From contig NC_088313.1 of assembly GCF_910592395.1 (NCBI RefSeq), positions 2,670,501 to 2,730,500 of the forward strand: a DNA stretch of 60,000 nt, written 5' to 3'. Every line of letters begins with the position of its first letter. The stretch's first letter is position 1. Below the pieces are notes generated by a model. It had not been told where the DNA came from. It saw only the letters and a program-made list of their open reading frames with translations, and made no database searches. Made by a program: the position numbers and the translations under genes. This DNA is from Lineus longissimus (taxonomy: Eukaryota > Nemertea > Pilidiophora > Heteronemertea > Lineidae). This document shows, in pieces, positions 45,701 through 55,110 of the stretch.

Positions 45701-45755
45701 CGTCAGTGATTTAACGAAAGTTCTTGCTGTTCTTACTCGTCTTTGTTCTCGCTAA
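39781..45755 (+). CDS. Guanylate-binding protein-like large GTPase, right copy
   Basis: Mirror twin of the left GBP. Exons: 39781-40009, 40829-40947, 41523-41632, 41825-42336, 42885-43168, 43775-43984, 44317-44416, 44795-45003, 45633-45755. The sum is 1896 bases, or 631 aa plus stop, with every phase matching. P-loop GAYRTGKS (56-63), QTKGSW, DTEGVGD and RDC are all kept, so GTPase chemistry looks intact. Donor 1 is GTTAGT rather than GTAAGT in the twin. Exon 5 is two codons shorter and exon 7 one codon shorter. The C-terminus differs sharply: it ends ...VSDLTKVLAVLTRLCSR, without the twin's 43-residue hydrophobic tail. A +1 frame just beyond encodes FLLFLLVFVLAKPACAAF..., hinting that a small change truncated the anchor. 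Confidence 0.87.
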
Positions 45756-46079
45756 ACCTGCATGCGCAGCTTTTGTCGGCAGTGTCTTCGCTGGTGCAAT
45801 AGGACGCGATAGTGATGACAACAGTGATTAAAGATAATTCGAACTGTGAGGACCACGCATCACGCGCAGCAATAAGTCTGTATAAAATACAAGTAAAGGA
45901 CGAAATCAGCGATTGTAATTGGTACTAGAGGTTACCTCACGTACACGGTGTATATTGTCGAATTTTGCTTATTGTTAAAAACAGACCCATCGAAGACATC
46001 TATAATCTCTCGCATCGTGTGACAGTTTATCACGTCTGCAGTATGTTTGATATGGTGATTAAGCACACGTTCTTCTGCA

Positions 46080-46664
46080 AGAATTGTAATGTATAACTTC
46101 TTTAAATTTATTGGATCACGTTATAATGCTATATACCTATATGGATCCACAATTTGGTGCCCAGAAAATTATTTCAAGAAAAATCCAATCTGTTGAGACA
46201 AGATTTTGGGTGCAAACCTTTACAAGCAGCCTGCAGACAAACTGAACATATCATTTTGTAAATATTTATTAGGCACATCTAAGAAAGCCTGCAACATAGC
46301 TCTATTGGGCGAATAAGGGAGATTCTCGCTTTTAATGAACTCAATAACCGCTTCTTTCTGATATTACCAACATGTTTTAATGTCAAAGAATGATGTTCTT
46401 GCTGAGGCACTGAACGAATCCATTGCAATAGACAACTCTAAAACATTTTCTTGGTATTCATTTATTAAAAATATGGCAATTTCTCTCGACCTTAATCTAT
46501 CATCATTTAACCCTAAACTTGTCAAAGAAAAATTGAGAGAGAAATGTGTAGCTCACTGGAAGAATAACCTCAGCACCACTCGTATACAAGGAGGCAAGCT
46601 TGAGCTTTATTCTAAAATTAAAAATCATTTTCAATATTGTGACAATAATATTCGGAATTGCTGA
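46080..46664 (+). mobile_element. Decayed non-LTR retrotransposon fragment (right arm)
   Basis: Plus-strand twin of 17262-17840. KEKLREKCVAHWKNNL and KLELYSKIKNHFQ are readable, with earlier parts frameshifted. It abuts the foldback arrays. Confidence 0.7.
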
Positions 46665-46984
46665 CGGTAATAAAGGCACTGGAAAAAAGGCACTGGAAAA
46701 AAAGGCACTAGGTAAAAAAGGCACTAGGAAAAAAAGGCACTGGGTAAAAAAGGCACTAGGTGAAAAAGGCACTGGAAAAAAAGGCACCAGGAAATCGCTA
46801 TACTAGGTAAAAAAGGCACTGAAAAAAAAGGCACCAGGAAATCTCTAGGTAAAAAATTCATTTGGGGTGCCCCCCCCCGTGCATTTCTATATGTGTAATG
46901 TGCTATGTGTAATGTGCTTCCAAGTCTTTCTCACCAATAAAACTGCAATGATACTCATCAAGAATGTTTTGCTAGATGTCAATA

Positions 46985-47970
46985 GCGGTATACGGTGAAA
47001 AAAGCAACGGAAAAAAAGACAACGGAAAAAAAGCCCGGTAAAAAAGACAACAGGTAAAAAAGGCAACGGTAAAAAAGGCAACGGAAAAAAAGACAACAGG
47101 TAAAAAAGCAACGGTAAAAAAGACAACGGGTAAAAAAGTAAGGGAAAAAAAGACAACCCTCAAGGTAAAAAAGACAACGGGTAAAAAAAGCAACGGAAAG
47201 AAAGACAACCATCTAGGTGAAAAAGACAACAGGTAAAAAAGATGACTACTATCAAAGAGGACCCAATTAACTTTCACACTACAGCCAAATTAGTTGTACT
47301 GATTTACTAGTATTCAGTATTGCCTCATTTCCAGAGGAAGGGTTCCATCTTATTAGCCAACAAAGCGTCATTAAAGGGAGGAACATCATCGCTCTAGGGC
47401 TCTAGGCATGATAGGGCTGTCGGAGTGCCGGCTGTGCAGTGGAAACATCAGCGCCTGTCACCACACCTCCGAGGTCCCGTGTTCAATTCCCGGTCTGTCC
47501 GGCACTTTATGTCATAGAGTAGACGGTTTCCTCTGTCGTATCCGGTTTCCTTCTACATTGTACATATACATGTTTGCTTTACAAATGCCCAATATGATTT
47601 GAAAGATAATAATGTCCAAGTTGACGCTCAGCTCTCAACTCAATATTTTTTATCATCGCTCTATTTGGCGAGTGTAGGCCCGTCCTTGGTCGAACACCAT
47701 TTTGGTTGGAGAGATGCGCCTGAGTTTTTACCTACATGTAGATGGTTGCCTTTTTTCCGTTGCTTTTTTTACCCGTTGTCTTTTTTACCTAGATTGTTGC
47801 TTTTTTTCCGTTGCTTTTTTTTCCGTTGCTTTTTTTACCTGTTGTCTTTTTTCCTTTGTCTTTTTTACCTGTTGTCTTTTTTACCCGTTGTCTTTTTTAC
47901 CGTTGTCTTTTTTACCGGGCTTTTTTTTCCGTTGTCTTTTTTTCCGTTGCTTTTTTTACCTAGATTCGTC
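46985..47970. mobile_element. Nested foldback with inverted GACAAC minisatellites
   Basis: Units AAAAAAGACAACGG (and AAAAAAGCAACGG) at 46995-47240 face their complement at 47745-47965. The core (47245-47740) contains a SINE-like sequence. The long open frames across the arrays are low-complexity artefacts. Confidence 0.78.
47405..47570 (+). mobile_element. tRNA-derived SINE-like element
   Basis: A box-A-like GCTGTGCAGTGG is followed by a box-B-like GTGTTCAATTCCC near 47481-47493, at tRNA-like spacing. Next comes a GTTTCCTC...TCCGGTTTCCTTC segment, resembling the body found in several metazoan SINE families. It does not fold as a functional tRNA. Family assignment is from memory. Confidence 0.55.
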
Positions 47971-48982
47971 AATAGCCACCCTTGTGAAACTATTGAATCT
48001 TGTAGAAATAGGTTATTGGTGAGGGTACCCTGAATCTAACTGGATTAAACTACTGGACCAAATCGGATGATCTTTGTATTATTTTTTATAAGGATTCCCT
48101 GCCTATCCAAGCTAGTTTTTCTGGTCGGAGGGTACTGAAAATAGGCTGTTCCGTTTTTTTGGACCACCCAGTATTCTGTTGATGCAGAAAAAAACTACAC
48201 ATCGAAATGCAAATAGAAATTTTTATTTTCATTTTATCTATGTAGTAGAGATTTCTCAGAGATTTTCCATACATTTTTTTTGGTGCCATTTTTTCCATTG
48301 CCTTTTTTTCCAGTGCCTTTTTTTCCTGGTGCCTTTTTTTCAGTGCCTTTTTTACCTAGTGCCTTTTTTTCGTAGTGCCTTTTTTTCCTAGTGCCTTTTT
48401 TACCTAGTGCCTTTTTTTCCCAGTGCCTTTTTTACCTAGTGCCTTCTTTTCCGTACCTTTTTTTTCAGTGCCTTTTTTTCCAGTGCCTTTATTACCTACA
48501 TTTGCTTACTATATCTATAATTATTATTTCTGTGTTTCTCTCTAGCCCTGGTGAACCCAGACACCCAGGATCGTTAAACATTATGAGTTTCAACACCTTC
48601 CTTCTTAATTGCTCCTTTCCATTGTTTTATAATCTTTATCTCTTAAGCTGTTTCACCCCTTTTATGATCTTCCTGATTAGCAGGTGGTTACTAGGCCCCT
48701 GCCCTAGGCCCTGTCTGGTAATCATGTATTTAATACAGCTGTATGCTGATTGGTTGTTTCTTTAATTACTGAGTGCTAGTTGGCTCAGAGCCTGATATTT
48801 GGGCTAGGCTATTTACCCATTAGGGGTGTAGTCCTGGCAGATCCAGAAAACCATCCTTCACACTCTGTAGCTACACAAGACATTCTCTTGAAAAGCGCCT
48901 GAGCATTTTAGATCTTGATTAATTGACTTTATCCTTGACCTTATAGCATGGTAAGATTCTTTTATATCGACTCTTGTTGATA

Positions 48983-50073
48983 AGCCCCCCTTTTTAGGGG
49001 GGCTCTTAAGATACATACGTGAAGGAATTCAATGGAATTCAATTAGAAATTCAATGTATAGCTTGAAACAACATTTTTTGGTCAAAAATGGCGCTGATAA
49101 ATATGCGGGGTAGTTTCATGTGTCTGTGCGTCACTCAAGTGGGTCGGTGGGTCGCGCGCCCATTGGCTGATTTTCAATTTTCAAGAATTAATTTCAATTT
49201 TAGGGGGGTTCGGGGGGCCTTTCCCCCCCCCCCCGACACATGCCTAAAAAAATCAGGAAACATTTATTTGTATTCTAATTAGAAAAACTGCCGCCTTAAT
49301 CACGCATTACTCACAAAACTCGCGCAGTACAGATGACATCCATCGCCCCCCCCCCCCCCAGCAGTATGACACAGAAGGGCTAGTTGACTGTCCAACGGGG
49401 GGGGGGGGGGGTGGGGGAGCTTCCCCCAACGCACTTGTAAAAACCTATGTCGACGGAGGGGGGTTTGGGGGTGTCCCCCCATTGTAACAGCTGTAGTTGT
49501 TAGAGCTTGCACTTAAAGGACAGTTCTCGTTAAAACGCTTAAGAAATTGGTGTGCTATGAATGGCCCGGTAAAAACCTAAGGCGGGAATAAGCTTTCATT
49601 GATAAATCTAAGGAGTTTCAAGAACCCCAAATCACTAGTAAGGTTCATAGGATACTGGTCTGTCATTGGTTTAGGTCTCCTTATCATTTACATACTCCAA
49701 TATCCAGAAATATAACAATATTTACGATAACTTTTTATGTTTTTGACATTATTTGCGACCATTATCGATAACGCGCTCCATGCGGATTCGTAAGGTACTA
49801 TTATAGTATAACACCATGCCTCGTCAAGTTACCTCGCTTGCGGAGCCACCTGGGTGACCCACGTGCTTAGACTCATAGTAAACATTGTAGTAGAAATATG
49901 CTAATGACTATCCCTTATATGGAAACCGAAGTAGTTGAATATTTTCACTGCAGGTGTCTCTGATAGTCACGTGGATTGACGAGCAATCTCCTTTTAACAT
50001 ATGCTCGTAGGGGGGTTCGGGGGAGCTCCCCCGACCTAAAGGGGGGGCTCACTAAGTCCTTGACTTTACATAT
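48983..50073 (-). mobile_element. Divergent 1.09-kb relative of the TA element at the palindrome edge
   Basis: Begins AGCCCCCCTTTTTAGG after TA (48981-48982) and ends CTTTACATAT before TA (50074-50075), the same termini as the 32-39 kb copies. The interior is diverged, with extra G/C-run blocks near 49200 and 49340-49490. Its left end is exactly where homology between the palindrome arms stops. Confidence 0.78.
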
Positions 50074-50978
50074 TATGTGCATTTGATAATAAGCGCGCAG
50101 CAGAAAAGCCGAAGCGCTACTATGGTTAACGTGCATACGACGTATCCAATGTAAACAATTTCTCAAGTCCATGGATTCGTTTCAAATGGCTTAAAAATTT
50201 GACTTAAAATGGCCGCCAGAAGAGATAAACGCGCGAATGAAGCAACTCGACTATTCTGAGCTCCGAGAGAGAACCACACGATTATTCTCACTGTTTTTTA
50301 ATCAAACTTCAATTTCTGGGGGTTTACCCCCCCGACATATGTGTTTTGATTTTTGATACTTTAGTGATAATATCCAAAAGATGCTTAAAATGGATATAAT
50401 CCCGAAATAATGGATCAGGGTTCGCCAGTCTACCTCTCTGGCTGGGCACCACCTCCACAGCTAGGAACCTCTCTGACCAGGCACCACGGATGCGCATGCT
50501 CCGTTTGGATCTATTCCGTTTCCGTTTTGATCACTTCCGGTAACGCAGGCGCATTGAAGTTGAGGAAAATATTAACTTAATATCGTATCCGTATTTCGCG
50601 TAGCTAATGCCTGAAATGCAGTGGCAGTGCCCAATCATGGCATAGTGATAGTAGTAAGGTGGATGCCTCATAGACATAGACAGTCATACTATGTACTGTA
50701 ACGTAAATCATGAAATACAGGCCACAGGCACAGCACAGGGCGTCTCCAAAATGGTAATCCTGACAGAACAGAAGGGGTCAATACTGATTTGAGGGTACCG
50801 CTGATTTGATTGCATACTTTTAAATACGGGAAGCTGATTGCCTATACTGCAGCGCAAGAGACCAACTTGTCACCGAGCAGTCCGAACCTGGAACCAGCTT
50901 CCAGAAGCAACAAGATCAGCTGAGACTGCCGAGGAGTTCCTGCCGAGTGCTCCTAGCCTCCCATCAGTAGACAACATT

Positions 50979-51316
50979 CAAAGTTTTATTTGTTCAAGTA
51001 ATCAATTGTATAAGGCCAGGGACACATACAATGCTTTTTTCACCTGGTGGTGCCTGGCTGTGGAGGTAACCTTCTCTGGACCATTTCAAGAGAAATGACT
51101 ATGAAATGTTCTGTAATTAGCACAGTTTACCCAATATTGAACAGATTCAAAGTTTTATTTATCCAAGTATTCAACTGTATAAGGCCAGGGACACATAGAC
51201 TGCTGTTTTCACTTGGTGGTGCCTGGCTGTGGAGGTAACCTGCTCTCGACCATTTCAAGTGAAATGACTATGAAATGTTCTGTAATTAACACAGTTTGCC
51301 CAATATTGAACAGATT
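50979..51316. repeat. 169-bp tandem repeat, two copies
   Basis: CAAAGTTTTATTT at 50979 recurs at 51148. The whole unit, including GGTGGTGCCTGGCTGTGGAG and ATGACTATGAAATGTTCTGT, is repeated. The GCTGTGGAGGT word echoes the host element's TIR. Confidence 0.8.
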
Positions 51317-51976
51317 GGGTTATTGATCAGTTTGGAAGAAACTTCTTTGAAATATTCAATATTGGGTGGATTGTGGTAATAACTTTATAGTCATTTTACT
51401 TAAAAAGTCAAGAGTGGTATTCATTGATTGTCACAGTGTAAAATGTTCAATTCTCATCAGGAGGTTTTTATTAATAGATATGCGAATGTGTCCACTGAAC
51501 AAAATTGTTGTAATTCAAATGATGTCTATTGATTGATTAATAAATACATCTTTAAAACTAAATCGTGTGGTCATTTCATTACTTGGACCCTTCAGCCTGG
51601 AAATTCTTCTTCTTTGTGTTCATTTCCATCTAACAGACTCTCCAGACTTACTAGTAATCAGAAGCGGAGTTGGTGTTCGTCAGCCGGTCAAGTCTCCCTC
51701 CTCAACGCTGCAAGCGTTGGGCATCTTCCCAGGATGTGCTCTACAGTCATTGGCTCGATCTGGGGGGGTGTCGTTATCTCCTTACTCCTAGACAGAAGCC
51801 TGGAACAAGCTGGACATCGGGCAGCAAACCCAATATTAATGTGCTCAGAACACTTCTCAAGTAATTAGTGTTTCAGAGTGATCTATAGCCTATACCTAAT
51901 ACGATAGTGATGGTTTCGGGCAGGGCTTAGAGGAGGCTTAGAGTAACGAGACTAGTATATAGCAGGCCCGGGAAAG

Positions 51977-52134
51977 CAGGGGCGTTGGTAGCAGAGGGGG
52001 GGGGGGCAAATGCCCCCTCCCCCGAGGTCACCAAAATATGTGTTTTTGGCCAAAAGATTTCATAAAGGGTCATTTTGTCCCCCAGAGAGCCTTTTGCCCC
52101 CCCCCGCCAGACCAAAAAGCTAGCTACGCCCCTG
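51977..52134. mobile_element. 158-bp CAGGGGCGT MITE
   Basis: Ends CAGGGGCGTTGGTAGC and (reverse) CAGGGGCGTAGCTAGC. The interior has poly-G and poly-C runs. No clear target duplication. It is inserted in the 50422-52679 element. Confidence 0.65.
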
Positions 52135-52732
52135 GCCCTGTAGGTGTATAGTATAATTTACTCTAAGTAAGGGCAGGGCAATAAGGAAAGGTGCTATGCT
52201 GCATGTAGGCCCTATTATATTCTATAACAAAGAAACCCAACATATGATTTAAAGGTGCCGGTGTAATAGAATCAGATGCCCCCTGATATTAAATGCCCTC
52301 AACAATAGAACACCGGCACCATTTAATAGGACTCTAAATAGGCCAAGACCCTTCATCCGAAGAAGAACAATACAGGCGGGCATCAGGAAAGGGAGGGCAT
52401 TTGATTCTATCACAGCGGAACAATATATCTCCCTTTTCCCACAAGAACTAATATTCCTCACAAAGGAATTCTAGACTGGACTTAATAGATTCATGGGGAC
52501 CAGCATTTCTTTTACACCCGCACGCGGAGCATGAGCTGAGCTACTCACGCCAACATATCAACCAACAGCACCGCCATTTCTTCAAACGGTTGGAAGTGAT
52601 ACTACCAGTCACGTGGGTTCCTGGTCAGAGAGGTTCCTAGCTGTGGAGGTGGTGCCCAGCCAGAGAGGTAGGCTGGCGGAGGGTGTTGAAATGATGAAGC
52701 AAAAGACGGGCAGGCGTTTCGAGAAAAAAATT

Positions 52733-53125
52733 TTATTTTGAGATTTCAATAAACCTTTTGAACGAATTCCACATGGGCCGTGGTGGGATCCGAAGACACC
52801 TTAAGGAGGAATGTATGTTTTTATGGGGTACCATTGGTTTTGCAGATCTTCTGTTCTTTTCTAAAGAATAAACAATATTCGCTAGCAGGCTTTTTATGCT
52901 CCCAGGTATGAAGAGGGTTCTATGTTCCTCAGGTTCTTTGTTCATCCGTCTGGTGTTCCTCAAGAGTAAAGTGTCTTCAAGTCTCTTGGCCTGCAAAAAC
53001 CCTTTCCAACCAATTTTTTTATGCATTAACCATTCGGCAACATGTTGGTGGGGGAAAACCTTTTCCCTGACCCCTTGAATTGGTTGCCCAGGTACGACCA
53101 CAAGCAATTGCCTCAAGGATGCCAC
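52733..53125 (-). CDS. Unrecognised 130-codon open frame
   Basis: Open from an ATG at 53125 to a stop at 52733, with moderately basic composition (e.g. HKKIGWKGFLQAKRLEDTLL). I recognise no family, splice context or neighbour relationship. It could be a fragment of an element's gene or chance. Confidence 0.2.
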   Translation of the reverse strand: MASLRQLLVVVPGQPIQGVREKVFPHQHVAEWLMHKKIGWKGFLQAKRLEDTLLLRNTRRMNKEPEEHRTLFIPGSIKSLLANIVYSLEKNRRSAKPMVPHKNIHSSLRCLRIPPRPMWNSFKRFIEISK

Positions 53126-53552
53126 CAGTACGACCTCTTGGTAGTCTTGCCAATATCATGCCAGTGAAAAGGAAGGGTAATGATGGTTGAGGGTTGCAGT
53201 TAGGGTACCATCGAAGGAGTACCTCTTCCTCGCTCTGGGTTAAACATGTCAAAGGACTGCACCATCATGAAGGTTTGGAGGTTCCATCCACTCAAGCGCC
53301 CCAGGGTAAGCAGCTCAGAAGGACTTATTGAGAGGCCAATAGGGGGGTTGAGGGGCCTAAAACATGTCAGAAGGACGGGGGTGGGGGGGGGGGGGCTCTC
53401 CATGTCGACAGTTGCGTGAGTTCAATAGAGCTTGCACTTTACATTAGAATCTGCCAGAGTACGATAGTCCGGACATAGTCCATTTCTTTGCCGGTTATTA
53501 TGATGATGGAGTTGAGTTACTGCTAAAGAGATACACGGAGAAAACTGTCTAT

Positions 53553-53645
53553 CAAAACAAAAAATTGGCGGAAGGAACTATAGCAGGTTCCCCACCAGGG
53601 GGTTTGGGGGTTTCCCCCCCAACCTAAAGGCGCTGCGCGCTTACT
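53553..53645 (-). mobile_element. Short fragment related to the TA element
   Basis: On the minus strand CGCCTTTAGG, G/C runs and TATAGTTCCTTCCG match the internal end of the 0.92-kb element (CCCTTTAGG ... CATAGTTCCTTCCGAC). Only this part is recognisable. Confidence 0.5.
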
Positions 53646-53663
53646 AGGGCACTGCACTGATAA

Positions 53664-53930
53664 TATTATGTTTTATGGCCAGGCTAGTCAGATGGTGACT
53701 TTGCTGAAATATAGCACACCCGGATTTACCAAGTGTCCAGTGCCCAGCTTTTTTAAAGTTTAGATTTTTTTTCGATACACTCATTCTTACTCCATTCAGG
53801 ATACAAACAATTGCATCAGAGTTAATTATCATCAACTTTGATACATGTAAAAGACCTGATGACCCTTTGATATGAAGACTCATGGAGGTATCTTATTTAT
53901 ACCTCCATGGAAGACTGTAGAACAATGAGG
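53664..53930 (-). repeat. Dispersed repeat, copy 3 of 3, with hairpin insertion
   Basis: Reverse complement of 13900-14131. It is interrupted after GAAGACT by a 30-bp hairpin (53881-53910). Confidence 0.75.
53881..53910. repeat. 30-bp hairpin insertion with AAGACT duplication
   Basis: CATGGAGGTAT-CTTATTT-ATACCTCCATGG lies between AAGACT at 53875-53880 and 53911-53916. Copy 1 of the host repeat (13900 region) has the uninterrupted single AAGACT. Confidence 0.85.
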
Positions 53931-54222
53931 ATGTTTGAAGTCCACAATTCAAGCTAACCTCAAACATCCTATTTTTGTTAGATTATGATAATAAAATACT
54001 CATATTAATGAAATATCCATCAAACATTTCAAAAGGTAACCTCGATCCACCCAAAAAACAAGCTTTTAATCGTCGCTCGAAACCCGTTTCCGAAGAAAAC
54101 AATTATCTAGGTCATTATGCAAATTCGCCCTGAGCTGACCGGAGGTGACGTATTACTAGGGACACAATGAGGATATAGGAACTGGGTCAGTCTATTCAAC
54201 ATGTTCAATGCATGTCAAGTTG
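53931..54222. other. Intergenic, nothing recognised
   Basis: No coding or repeat feature was seen between the dispersed repeat and the MULE-like MITE. Confidence 0.4.
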
Positions 54223-55097
54223 GTATCCAGTCAGAACGGCCCCTGGTCAAAACGGCCCTGCTTTAATAGAGTCAAAACGGCCCCGGGTCAAAACGGCCCC
54301 AAAACGGCCCTGGGTAGTTTAGTGGTAGTTAGGGGTGGCCGAGCAGAGGGTAGTTTAGGGTGTTTGGAGGTTTGGTATTCAGGTTGGAGGTTTATGTGTG
54401 GCAATGTAAAAGGATATGTATTCCAGCGATGTCATTAATAATTGTAATTGGTAACGAGATAAGAAAGCAAATGTTATGCACTTTTTAAAACTTAGAAGTT
54501 GCGTTATCTGGTTTTTGGCCTGTTCGCCCATATTATTATTATTATTATTAATCTTCTCGACATTATTCTCTATATGTAGGGCTAATGCAGGTCTACAAAA
54601 GTATAAGATCATTAATTAAGCAAGGGGAATTAATCAAGGCTATACTGTTCGTGATATTTGCTGAGGTTCCTTTTACCTTTAACTTCTAGACATCTATTTT
54701 GTTCAATAATTTTACATCTGACCAAATACATATAGAGTGAAGAGGGGTCGCACTGTCTCATTGATCTTGTGACTGAGCTCTGAAGTGTGATTTGAACTGT
54801 AATTTGAACTATACAAATAACTATATAAAATCTATACTATAATATATATTACAATAAAAAGTATATACCAAAGACTCATTATTATTATTATACTTGCGCT
54901 TGCTCTATAGACCCTGCAATCCAAGACTTTAAAAGTATCTCATCTTAAAAAGATTTCCTCAGGATGGAATACCATCAGCTGACACCCTCAACCACCCTCT
55001 GCTCAAGGCCTTGGCCACCCCTAACTACCACTATAAACTACCCAGGGCCGTTTTGACCCGGGGCCGTTTTGACCAGGGGCCGTTCTGACTGGTAAGC
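54223..55097. mobile_element. 875-bp Mutator-like MITE, 9-bp target duplication
   Basis: GTCAAGTTG occurs at 54214-54222 and 55098-55106. The ends read CCAGTCAGAACGGCCCCTGG in opposite orientations, followed by about 120 bp of inverted similarity that includes GGTCAAAACGGCCCC repeats. A 9-bp duplication with long TIRs is the Mutator (MULE) hallmark. It has no transposase. Confidence 0.78.
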
Positions 55098-55110
55098 GTC
55101 AAGTTGAACA

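Larger units (their letters stand above)
46665..48505. mobile_element. Foldback structure with inverted GGCAC minisatellites (right arm)
   Basis: Plus-strand units AAAAAAGGCACTGG (46670-46850) face the complement CAGTGCCTTTTTT at 48285-48500. It occupies the same site as the 16240-17262 structure, but the unit tag is GGCAC instead of GGTAC. The core contains the nested pair at 46985-47970 and otherwise no gene. Confidence 0.78.
14688..48983. repeat. Giant imperfect palindrome (inverted duplication) containing two GBP genes
   Basis: Left arm 14688 to about 28657, spacer to about 29817, right arm to 48983. Matching landmarks include 14688-15130 with 48545-48983, the retroelement at 17262-17840 with 46080-46664, every GBP exon and intron, and GBP upstream DNA at 24275-24430 with 31915-32070. 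They also include the repeats at 25-26.4 kb with 31.5-31.9 kb, and 27.6-28.65 kb with 29.82-30.9 kb. Arms differ by many substitutions and by large private indels, so they are not a trivial copy. Either an inverted segmental duplication or an inverted join of divergent haplotypes would look like this. Confidence 0.9.
50422..52679. mobile_element. 2.26-kb element with about 65-bp TIRs
   Basis: CGCCAG followed by CTACCTCTCTGGCTGGGCAC at 50423 is mirrored at 52613-52679. AGGGT flanks both ends (50417-50421, 52680-52684). The interior has a retroelement-like scrap (RTWNQLPEATRSAETAEEF near 50880-50940), a tandem repeat, a small MITE, and an inverted repeat around GGTGCCGGTGT at 52256/52310. No transposase was recognised, so it is probably non-autonomous. 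Confidence 0.65.

Noticed and set aside
47405-47520. Functional tRNA gene
   Set aside because: Box A and box B resemblance is present, but acceptor and anticodon stems do not pair well. It continues into a SINE-like body.
14688-48983. Dismissing the palindrome as a simple assembly duplication
   Set aside because: The arms differ by amino-acid changes, exon-length changes and several private insertions with clean empty sites, so it is not a copied contig. An inverted join of two divergent haplotypes remains possible and is stated in the finding.
51533-51868. 111-codon frame as a gene
   Set aside because: It overlaps two other frames, has no family motif, and lies inside a TIR element.
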